Assembly: GCA_947447845.1 (NCBI GenBank) | Contig: CANFNO010000129.1 | Location: 1-7,389, forward strand | DNA from: Burkholderiales bacterium | GTDB lineage: Bacteria > Pseudomonadota > Gammaproteobacteria > Burkholderiales > Burkholderiaceae | Length of the DNA stretch: 7,389 nt | Direction: 5' to 3' | Shown here: piece after piece, positions 1-5,906 of the stretch | Layout of the letters: the number at the start of each line of letters is the position of its first letter | How positions within the stretch are numbered: position 1 is the first letter of the stretch | Translations under genes and position numbers: made by a program | The notes under the pieces: generated by a model | Told to the model about the DNA's origin: nothing | What the model saw: only the letters and a program-made list of their open reading frames with translations | The model's database searches: none

Positions 1-7
1 TGACTAT

Positions 8-41
8 GTTGTGTATTGAGGCAATTGGCCTCGTCCACAAC
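8..41. repeat. nested inverted repeat before the recombinase gene
   Basis: The outer arms GTTGTG (8-13) and CACAAC (36-41) are perfect reverse complements. Inside them GAGGC (18-22) and GCCTC (28-32) are also perfect, around a 5-base centre AATTG. The inner and outer stems are separated by 4 bases on one side and 3 on the other. The structure ends exactly where the ribosome binding site AGGAG begins. It could be the left terminus of the IS, a recombination site for the adjacent tyrosine recombinase, or an RNA hairpin that limits translation. The pairing is seen directly; the function is inferred. Confidence 0.6.
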
Positions 42-46
42 AGGAG
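42..46 (+). promoter_or_regulatory. ribosome binding site AGGAG deciding the recombinase start
   Basis: AGGAG lies 7 bases before the ATG at 54. The frame stays open upstream to an ATG at 6, but that start would run through the 8-41 inverted repeat and has no comparable binding site, so 54 is preferred. Confidence 0.65.
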
Positions 47-53
47 TACCGCC

Positions 54-956
54 ATGCAATCATCGATTTCAACCGTCTCCCCACTGCGCCAACGCATGGT
101 GGAGGACATGCGAATGCGTACGCTCGCACCCAAGACCCAAACGGCCTACATCCGGGCGGTACGCAAGTTCGCCAAGTTCCTGGGGCATTCGCCTGACACC
201 GCCACCGATGAAGACCTGCGCCGCTTCCAATTGGATATGGTGGATAAGGGCACCTCACCCATTACGCTCAACGCCACCATCGTGGCCTTGAACTTCCTGT
301 TCACGGTCACCCTGGGTCGTCCGGAGGCCATGGCCAAGATGCAGTCGGTGCGTGTGCCGCGCAAGTTACCCGTGGTTTTGAGCAAGCAAGAAGTGACCCG
401 GCTACTGGGCTGCGTGTCCCACATCAAACACCAGACTGCGCTGTCAGTGGCTTATGGCACTGGGCTGCGTGTTAGCGAAGTGGTCGGACTCAAGGTCAGT
501 GACATAGACAGCCAGCGCATGACGCTGCGTGTGCAGCAGGGCAAAGGCCGCAAGGACCGCTACGCCATGCTCTCTCCGGTGTTGCTAGAACGCCTGCGGG
601 TCTGGTGGCGAGTGGCCCGTGCTCAGGGCAAGATGCTCGACGGTGGCTGGCTGTTTCCGGGCATGGATCCTCTGGACGCCTTGACCGCACGTCAGCTCAA
701 CCGCGCCATTCATGATGCCGCGATCATGGCCGATATCGACAAGCGCGTCTCCATGCATACCCTGAGGCACAGCTTTGCAACTCACCTGCTGGAACAGAAG
801 GTTGATATCCGCGTCATTCAGGTTTTGCTCGGACACGAACGGCTGGACACCACTGCGCAGTACGTCCAAGTGGCAACCGACGTCCTGCGCGAGGTCATCA
901 GCCCACTGGAGTCAACGCTCAACCCGATACTGCGGCAGCCCGAACTGATCCCATAG
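54..956 (+). CDS. tyrosine recombinase (phage integrase family) of an IS91-type element
   Basis: A DNA strand-exchange enzyme of the tyrosine recombinase family, 300 residues from the ATG at 54, a usual length for small XerC/D-like integrases. The N-terminal half (about 15-100) fits the SAM-like core-binding domain: a helical segment beginning TQTAYIRAVRKFAKFLG, followed by DEDLRRFQLDMV. The C-terminal catalytic domain is complete: Arg139 in GTGLRVSEVVGL, a Lys in GKGRKDR (about 164-167), His235 and Arg238 in HTLRHSFATHLL, His261 in LLGHERLDTT, and the nucleophile Tyr270 in AQYVQVA. No residue of the catalytic set is missing. It ends 8 bases before the transposase start, so the two are probably co-transcribed. 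In known two-gene IS91-family elements the upstream gene is of this kind, but its role in transposition is unclear; resolution of intermediates or targeting are possibilities. Confidence 0.92.
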   Translation: MQSSISTVSPLRQRMVEDMRMRTLAPKTQTAYIRAVRKFAKFLGHSPDTATDEDLRRFQLDMVDKGTSPITLNATIVALNFLFTVTLGRPEAMAKMQSVRVPRKLPVVLSKQEVTRLLGCVSHIKHQTALSVAYGTGLRVSEVVGLKVSDIDSQRMTLRVQQGKGRKDRYAMLSPVLLERLRVWWRVARAQGKMLDGGWLFPGMDPLDALTARQLNRAIHDAAIMADIDKRVSMHTLRHSFATHLLEQKVDIRVIQVLLGHERLDTTAQYVQVATDVLREVISPLESTLNPILRQPELIP

Positions 957-964
957 GCCACCCC

Positions 965-2173
965 ATGGGGCCTGGTGCCCTGGAGGTGGCGGACATCTTC
1001 CGCGCCCATGGGCCAGCCTGGCGGCTTGCTCAGCGCTCCCACCTGAGCCTGGGTCAGCTCAAGGTCATGTCAGCCATTGAACAGTGCCGCACTGCGGCGC
1101 TGGGGGGACACGTTTTGCGTTGTCCGGATTGCCAGCACGATCAGTTGTCCTACAACTCCTGCCGCAACCGCCATTGCCCCAAGTGCCAGTCCGCAGCAGC
1201 CAAGCGTTGGTTGGAAGCACGGCAGGCTGATCTCTTGCCGGTGGATTACTACCATGTGGTCTTCACACTGCCGGCCCCGATCAGCGACATCGCCTACTAC
1301 AACAAGGCCGTGGTCTATGGCCTGCTGTTTGAGATCGCCGCTGAGACGCTGACCACCATTGCCGCAGACCCCAAACATCTGGGGGCCGAGGTCGGCGTGA
1401 CGCTGGTGCTGCACACATGGGGCTCGGCGCTGACGCACCACCCCCATGTGCACGGCATCGTGCCGGGTGGGGGTCTCTCACTGGATGGCAAGCGTTGGGT
1501 GTCCTGCAAGCCCGGATTCTTCCTGTCGGTGCGGGTGCTCTCTCGCCTGTTTCGTCGTCGCTTCCTTGAAGCGCTGGAGGAAGCACATCGTGCGGGCAAG
1601 CTGCAGTTCTTTGGTGACAGTGCTTGTCTGGCTGATCTAAAAGCATTTGCCAAGTGGCTCGCGCCACTGCGCAAGATTGAGTGGGTGGTGTATGCCAAAC
1701 GCCCGTTCGCCGGACCCGAAGCCGTGTTGGCTTATCTGTCGCGCTACACGCACCGCGTGGCAATAGCCAACTCCCGGCTAGTTGCAATGGACGGGCACGG
1801 CGTGACGTTTCGCTGGAAGGACTACCGGGACAAAGCTAATCCGGACAGACCGCGTCACAAGACTATGACGCTCACGGCTGATGAGTTCATGCGCCGCTTC
1901 CTGCTGCATGTGTTGCCAGGTGGCTTCCACCGCATCCGTCACTTCGGCCTGATTGCCAATAACGGACGCAAAGAGAAGCTTGCGGTTGCGCGCGAACTCT
2001 TGAACGTGGTGCCTGCTGTCGCAGTCACCGAGGCCAACGGTGACCAAGCAATGGATGAGCCGGTGCGCCCGACATTTATGTGTGCGCACTGCGGCGCACA
2101 GATGATTGTTCTTGAGTCGTTTGTGCGTGGGCAGTCGATTCGTGCACCACCTACTATGCAGGGGGTGCCATGA
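965..2173 (+). CDS. IS91-family HUH/Y2 transposase
   Basis: Rolling-circle transposase of 402 residues, the normal size for the family, apparently intact. An N-terminal zinc-binding region contains CPDC (53-56) and then Cys66, Cys71 and Cys74 in SCRNRHCPKC. The HUH metal-binding motif is HPHVHG with His161 and His163. The two catalytic tyrosines of the Y2 type are Tyr257 and Tyr261 in AYLSRYTHRVAIAN. A second cysteine pair (Cys373, Cys376 in MCAHCG) lies near the C-terminus. The protein should nick and join one DNA strand through a 5'-phosphotyrosine link and move the element by single-strand displacement. The start at 965 fits the family N-terminus (ALEVADIFRAHGPAWR follows at once). No good ribosome binding site precedes it, so translation is probably coupled to the recombinase gene that stops 8 bases upstream. 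Confidence 0.96.
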   Translation: MGPGALEVADIFRAHGPAWRLAQRSHLSLGQLKVMSAIEQCRTAALGGHVLRCPDCQHDQLSYNSCRNRHCPKCQSAAAKRWLEARQADLLPVDYYHVVFTLPAPISDIAYYNKAVVYGLLFEIAAETLTTIAADPKHLGAEVGVTLVLHTWGSALTHHPHVHGIVPGGGLSLDGKRWVSCKPGFFLSVRVLSRLFRRRFLEALEEAHRAGKLQFFGDSACLADLKAFAKWLAPLRKIEWVVYAKRPFAGPEAVLAYLSRYTHRVAIANSRLVAMDGHGVTFRWKDYRDKANPDRPRHKTMTLTADEFMRRFLLHVLPGGFHRIRHFGLIANNGRKEKLAVARELLNVVPAVAVTEANGDQAMDEPVRPTFMCAHCGAQMIVLESFVRGQSIRAPPTMQGVP

Positions 2174-2203
2174 ACCCATGCTCGCCAAGCTGGTTGCATA
2201 TCA

Positions 2204-2229
2204 AACTGACGCTGTACAGCGAGTCAGTT
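2204..2229. repeat. long near-perfect inverted repeat just after the transposase stop
   Basis: The left arm AACTGACGCTGT (2204-2215) pairs with ACAGC (2216-2220) plus GTCAGTT (2223-2229); only GA (2221-2222) is unpaired. That gives twelve paired bases per arm with no spacer at the centre, so a single strand would fold with a small loop around GTAC. The centre CGCTGTACAGCG (2210-2221) is a perfect 12-base palindrome. It starts 30 bases after the transposase stop. No T-tract follows, which argues against an intrinsic terminator. In IS91-family elements the replication-initiation end lies 3' of the transposase, so it may belong to the oriIS region; that role is inferred. Confidence 0.75.
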
Positions 2230-2453
2230 GGGGAAGGCTTGGCCGTATCGCGTTTGGTCTGCAAATGTGGTCCTTCATGCAAAGGACATCTGCATCGTTT
2301 GAAGCGAGCTTGCACAAGTTCCTACACAGAACAAGCCCACACCACAGTCCGTGCTGACTTCGTGGTCGCGCCTGGCAATCTCAAATCCCCATAGCCGCAC
2401 CATCTGAACTCGGCCCGTCTCGGTCCCCGCGGTTTCCTCCCTCGAGGTTTATA

Positions 2454-2497
2454 CGACGCCCAACCTTGTGAAACATCGGAATTGGGTTGGCACGCCG
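2454..2497. repeat. imperfect hairpin, possible IS end or boundary structure
   Basis: CCAACC (2460-2465) and GGTTGG (2485-2490) are perfect complements around a 19-base loop. Past a small internal loop, CG-A-CG (2454-2458) can pair with CG-C-CG (2493-2497) except for one mismatch. No T-run follows on either strand. It may mark the outer end of the IS91-type element or be unrelated host sequence. Confidence 0.35.
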
Positions 2498-2690
2498 CTG
2501 CGGCCGGGCATCCTACAAACCTAAACGTTTGCAGTCTTACTGATTTACGATTTTCCCGCCCGAAAGCGGCCGTTGCAACCTAACGCACGACAGTCAAATT
2601 TCTGACGATCATCGGCCATAACCTGCTGCCTGAGCTTGGACTGTTTATTCACTATGCGGACTGGAACGCGTGCAGGTCAGCCCTGAGTGG

Positions 2691-4949
2691 CTAAAACTTC
2701 GCCTGTAGCCCTGCGTAGATTGTGCGTGGCGCACCGAGCGAGAGGAACTGCTCGTCCGCTCCTGTCGTAACGTTGTTCGTTGCCAGTGCGCCGTAGGTTG
2801 CGTACTTCACTTCAAATAAATTGTTGACGCCAGCGTAAAGACTAAAGCGCTTGTTAACGCTGTGCTGGACATCTAGTTTTACCGTAGTGAAGCCCGTGAC
2901 CTGACCATTTACATCCGCGTTGTTGTCGTCACCGCGCGCGAAGGTTGAACCCTGTGACTGAATGCCAAGTGCCAATCGGGTCTGGGCAGTCACGGGATAG
3001 CTGAAGCGGCTCTTGAAGACCCACTGCGGAATGCCGGGTATCAGATTGCCTGCCTGCACAGGTGTGGCTGCAGCGCTGTTGGATGTATTTGCCACTGTAA
3101 AGCTAGATTGGTAAGTTGCTTCAATGCGGTCCAAGTCAAGGGAGTAATCCAACTGCCCCAGCTTGCCATCCAGACCAATCTCAATGCCTTGCCGAAGTGT
3201 TTGCCCCACATTCGAGAAGTACCCGGTGGTCAGTGAACTCTGGTTGAAAAGAATGTCGTTCTCAAGTTCCGTACGGTAATAAGAGGTGCGCCACTTCAGC
3301 AGGTTGGCAACATTGCCCCGCATTCCCACCTCATAGGTTTTTGAAACAACAGCTTGAAGTTCTGGGTCTGCGCCAAAGGCATTCGGCACGCCACTGCATG
3401 GTGCTGCGGGGTCGGCACACGCCAACTCAATAGCTGATGGTGTTCGGAAGCCTTCCGCGTAATTGCCAAACGCTGTCAGGTCAGGAGCCACCACGTAGGT
3501 AAATCCCAAAGAAGGGTTAAACCGTTGGTAACTATGCTCTCCGGTCACGGCAGTCGCCAGGCCGATGCCAGCATTCAGGTCGCACAAATCGTTGTCGATA
3601 CAGGAGGTACCGGAAAGTTTGAGACTTGCATAGTCAAAGCGTGCTGAGGCAGTCACCGAAAGCTTGTCGGTGGCATCGATGGTGCTGGTCGCAAAGATGC
3701 CATAGCGTTGGTTACTGGACTTGATGTCCGCTTGAGACATAAATGCACCGGCTGCCACCATACCGTTCGTAGAATCCAGCGTTGCGTACTGGCCGCTGTT
3801 TGCAAATGAAGTATCACTGTATTCAGCATTCACCCCCACAGTTGTGATTTGGTTTTTGTTGAATACAAAGTCAGTATTGCTCCATTGCAGGTTGGTACCC
3901 ACGATCTGTTGTTTGTAGTGGGCCAACAAATTAGCTGCAGGACAGTCAATTGTTGAATTGGTGGTGCAACTCGGGTCGTTAGTGGAATCAGCAGGCGCCA
4001 AGTTGATATTGCTGTTCAGGATGTCCCGCGTGATGTCGCGAAAATACAGGTTGCCCGAAATGGTGTTGGACTCGTCCAAACCGACATTGGCCTGTGCATT
4101 GACCATGAATGTCTGTGACCCTGTGTAATCAGGGTGGGAATATCCTTTTGCAGCGTTATCCAACATGGATAGCGGCACGGACTGGTTTCCATACAACAAA
4201 TTGTCTGCGTACAACAAGGACACGTCAGCATCTCCGCCGGCGATGTAACGGGTGTATTTGCCAAAGAGTTGGCGCACCTGGCTCGGGTTGTTGATAGCCC
4301 AGCCTTTGTCGTTATAGAGCGAGGCTGCGAAATAAAGGTTGTCGTCGTCCGAATGGCTGCCGTGCTCCACATCCACAGTGACGCGCCCAAAGGAGCCCAC
4401 GCTGACTCCACCCTGGCTACCCGTGAAGGTGTTTCCGTTTTTGGTGGTCAGCGCAATGGCCCCGCCCAGTGTGTTGAGCCCATAGACAGGGTTGGAGCCC
4501 GGAATCAAGGTTACCTTGTCAATGGCAAGTTGGGGAAGCGAGTCCCATGACACGACATCGCCGAAAGGCTCATTTAGGCGCATGCCATCCAGAAAAACAG
4601 ATAGGCCCTGCGGTGTGCCCAGCGCTGGTGACGCTGTAAAGCCACGGTAATTCAGGTCAACCTGGAACGGGCTTCCCTGTGTGTCGTTGATATTGACAGA
4701 GCCCAGCGACTGGTCGATTCTTTGGACCAAATTCACCGTGTCGGTGGTCAAGTTGTCGCGCGAAAGAGTTTGTACATTGCCTGCGAACTTGCTTATGGGA
4801 ATGCCGGTATTGCCCACGGGCGTGGTTCCTATAACGGTTACTTCGGCAAGCGTACCGGCTGCGAGCACAGCTTGCTGCGCAAGTGCTGGAGTGACGCCGG
4901 AAACACACAAAGTGATGGAGGCAAATGTGCGGAGGTTGAAGTTGTTCAT
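2691..4949 (-). CDS. TonB-dependent outer-membrane receptor
   Basis: A ligand-gated outer-membrane transporter of 752 residues, powered by TonB-ExbB-ExbD. A signal peptide (1-24, cleavage after ALA) is followed by a probable TonB box EVTVIG (36-41). The plug domain spans about 44-170, with the characteristic YRGFTASPALGTPQGLSVFL (101-120) and DGMRLNEPFGDVV. The rest is a beta-barrel with alternating aromatic and hydrophobic strands, NNLFEVKYATYG near the end (709-720), and a terminal Phe752 as expected for recognition by the BAM complex. The mature protein has exactly six cysteines in three close pairs (328/336, 450/456, 511/518), probably in surface loops. The ATG at 4949 is the start that gives a proper signal peptide, though the ribosome binding site is weak. 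It lies downstream of the two-component genes on the same strand. The ligand is unknown. From memory, similar plugs occur near PQQ-dependent dehydrogenases, so PQQ or a lanthanide/metal chelate is possible, but no neighbour in the window proves it. Confidence 0.96.
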   Translation of the reverse strand: MNNFNLRTFASITLCVSGVTPALAQQAVLAAGTLAEVTVIGTTPVGNTGIPISKFAGNVQTLSRDNLTTDTVNLVQRIDQSLGSVNINDTQGSPFQVDLNYRGFTASPALGTPQGLSVFLDGMRLNEPFGDVVSWDSLPQLAIDKVTLIPGSNPVYGLNTLGGAIALTTKNGNTFTGSQGGVSVGSFGRVTVDVEHGSHSDDDNLYFAASLYNDKGWAINNPSQVRQLFGKYTRYIAGGDADVSLLYADNLLYGNQSVPLSMLDNAAKGYSHPDYTGSQTFMVNAQANVGLDESNTISGNLYFRDITRDILNSNINLAPADSTNDPSCTTNSTIDCPAANLLAHYKQQIVGTNLQWSNTDFVFNKNQITTVGVNAEYSDTSFANSGQYATLDSTNGMVAAGAFMSQADIKSSNQRYGIFATSTIDATDKLSVTASARFDYASLKLSGTSCIDNDLCDLNAGIGLATAVTGEHSYQRFNPSLGFTYVVAPDLTAFGNYAEGFRTPSAIELACADPAAPCSGVPNAFGADPELQAVVSKTYEVGMRGNVANLLKWRTSYYRTELENDILFNQSSLTTGYFSNVGQTLRQGIEIGLDGKLGQLDYSLDLDRIEATYQSSFTVANTSNSAAATPVQAGNLIPGIPQWVFKSRFSYPVTAQTRLALGIQSQGSTFARGDDNNADVNGQVTGFTTVKLDVQHSVNKRFSLYAGVNNLFEVKYATYGALATNNVTTGADEQFLSLGAPRTIYAGLQAKF

Positions 4950-4965
4950 TTTGATTTCAATTGGT

Positions 4966-5039
4966 CTCGATCAGCGTGCTGACTGGTCAACGATTCAGGA
5001 TGTCTCTCAGATTCAAACGCCACAGCTTTGTTGATCGAG
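4966..5039. repeat. widely spaced inverted arms upstream of the receptor start
   Basis: CTCGATCA (4966-4973) and TGATCGAG (5032-5039) are perfect 8-base reverse complements 58 bases apart, beginning 17 bases upstream of the receptor ATG. A smaller TGAC-TG-GTCA repeat (4980-4989) lies between them. They could be paired regulator sites or stems of the mRNA leader. Chance is not excluded for two 8-base arms. Confidence 0.3.
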
Positions 5040-5239
5040 TGGATTGCCATTGGCTATAGGCGTTGCGGCTTCTTCGCCAGAACGGCCAAACGCGCTAATG
5101 ACGACGATAGTTTGCATGCGGGCAATCTTAGAAATTCGGCCAATCCATGCACAGGGAAAAACTCTCGAATTGACTGCTGGAAAACCCTAGGGGTGTTGCG
5201 ATGGCACAAGACCAAGGAAATCCGCGAGTCTACAGAGGG

Positions 5240-5259
5240 CCGCGCATTACAGAGCGCGG
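5240..5259 (-). terminator. GC-rich hairpin after the response regulator gene (weak terminator candidate)
   Basis: CCGCGC (5240-5245) and GCGCGG (5254-5259) form a perfect 6-base G+C stem with an 8-base loop, 17 bases past the regulator stop. On the minus strand the stem is followed by CCCTCTGTAG, not a T-run, so it is a poor intrinsic terminator. It may attenuate, protect the 3' end of the mRNA, or bind a protein. Confidence 0.35.
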
Positions 5260-5276
5260 TTGAAATTAGAAAGTCA

Positions 5277-5906
5277 CTACTCTAGTGCAATCACGTTGTG
5301 ACGCAGTGCCAAGTGGACCAAGGCTACGGTGTTTGTAGCACCCAGCTTGTCTTTCAGTTGCGTCAGATGGTTGGCAACGGTCTTCTGGCTGAGACTGAGT
5401 CTTTCAGCGACCTCCAACACCGATAGTCCCTCTGCAATCAGGCGAAAGACGTCAAACTCTCTGGGGGACAGTATGCTGCTAGGGTTTAGGCTTGGCTGGC
5501 CATAAGCCAATTCATGGGCAATGTCTTGGCTAATAAATCGCCGTCCGGCATGCAATTCGTGTACTGCCTGCACCAATATGTCAGGCGCACTTTGCTTGGT
5601 TACGTATCCGCGCGCTCCGGCTTGAAGGGCGCGTTGCGCAAAAACAGGCTCTTGGTGCATGCTAAATGCCAACAGACTTGCATTGGGCGCCTGATTGCTG
5701 ATGCGCCGTATCAACTCAAGCCCACCTACACCCGGCATTGAAAGATCTATCACGCACACATCGGGTTGGTGCTGACGAAACAGCGCATAGCCCTGTTCGG
5801 CGTCTTCAGCCTCGCCCACCACCAACATGCCATCGCCATGCTCCAAAAACCTGCGATAACCCGCCCTTACCACGGCATGGTCGTCAATTAGCAAAATGCG
5901 AATCAT
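5277..5906 (-). CDS. NarL/FixJ-type response regulator with LuxR helix-turn-helix
   Basis: A DNA-binding response regulator of 209 residues, standard length. The receiver domain (about 1-120) shows the acidic pocket Asp8-Asp9 (LLIDDH), the phosphorylation site Asp54 (VIDLSMPGVGG), a Ser82 in the switch position and Lys104 (YVTK). The C-terminal LuxR/GerE domain starts at LSPRE (147-151) and continues through AEGLSVLEVAERLSLSQKTV and the recognition segment KTVANHLTQLKDKLGATN. All key residues are present. Its ATG overlaps the kinase stop by four bases (ATGA), and AAGGA lies 7 bases upstream inside the kinase gene, so the pair is translationally coupled. The partner is almost certainly that kinase. 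The likely target is the receptor gene next downstream, possibly with its own operon. From memory, regulators of this type control PQQ-dependent alcohol oxidation in other proteobacteria, but nothing here proves that link. Confidence 0.96.
   Translation of the reverse strand: MIRILLIDDHAVVRAGYRRFLEHGDGMLVVGEAEDAEQGYALFRQHQPDVCVIDLSMPGVGGLELIRRISNQAPNASLLAFSMHQEPVFAQRALQAGARGYVTKQSAPDILVQAVHELHAGRRFISQDIAHELAYGQPSLNPSSILSPREFDVFRLIAEGLSVLEVAERLSLSQKTVANHLTQLKDKLGATNTVALVHLALRHNVIALE

Larger units (their letters stand above)
1..2400 (+). mobile_element. IS91-family element with accessory tyrosine recombinase; outer ends not resolved
   Basis: Two genes in the same direction, a tyrosine recombinase and an IS91-type HUH/Y2 transposase, are separated by only 8 bases. 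This is the arrangement of the two-gene subgroup of the IS91 family. IS91 elements move by rolling-circle transposition, lack ordinary terminal inverted repeats and make no target duplication, so the ends cannot be read from short repeats. The left limit may lie before base 1. The right limit is put near 2400 only because the structured tail after the transposase stop fades there; it could be anywhere from about 2230 to 2500. Both genes look intact, so the element may be active. Confidence 0.7.
2174..2690. other. gene-poor region: structured IS tail, then intergenic DNA
   Basis: This is the 517-base gap between the converging transposase and receptor genes. No convincing gene was seen. From 2174 to about 2400 it is rich in inverted repeats: a strong one at 2204-2229, TCCTT/AAGGA at 2271-2286, and GCTTG..TTC against GAACAAGC at 2308-2336. 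This would suit the 3' end (oriIS region) of an IS91-type element. Further on are a CCTCGAGG palindrome (2440-2447), an imperfect hairpin (2454-2497) and CAAAC/GTTTG (2516-2531). No stem followed by a T-run was found for either flanking gene, so any terminator here is not the classical intrinsic kind. Confidence 0.5.
4950..5276. other. upstream region of the receptor gene, 327 bases
   Basis: This non-coding stretch lies between the response regulator stop and the receptor start and should hold the receptor promoter. No convincing -35/-10 pair, sigma-54 site, Fur box or cobalamin riboswitch box was recognised on the minus strand. Visible structure: a CCGCGC/GCGCGG hairpin just after the regulator gene, a CCCTAGGG palindrome (5185-5192), and distant inverted arms CTCGATCA/TGATCGAG nearer the receptor. 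The size and these elements fit a regulated, separately transcribed receptor gene, but read-through from the regulator is not excluded. Confidence 0.5.

Noticed and set aside
1281..1787. 168-codon minus-strand open frame inside the transposase gene
   Set aside because: It is antisense to the HUH and Y2 motifs of a clear transposase and has the Arg/Pro/Ala-rich composition typical of shadow frames in GC-rich DNA.
2458..2595. RYYYAAC-like sequences (GCCCAAC, ACCTAAC) suggesting an integron attC site next to a tyrosine recombinase
   Set aside because: No matching GTTRRRY core is placed to close an attC structure, and the recombinase lacks the added domain of integron integrases and sits in an IS91 context.
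2540..2690. Intrinsic terminator for the receptor gene
   Set aside because: The GC-rich CCGC/GCGG and GTCA/TGAC pairs are short and no T-run follows on the minus strand.
4681..5034. 117-codon plus-strand open frame opposite the receptor start
   Set aside because: It is almost wholly antisense to the receptor signal peptide and plug coding sequence and shows no family resemblance; a shadow frame.
4950..5276. Cobalamin riboswitch or Fur box upstream of the TonB-dependent receptor
   Set aside because: No GCCACTG-type B12 box and no GATAATGATAATCATTATC-like sequence could be found on the minus strand.
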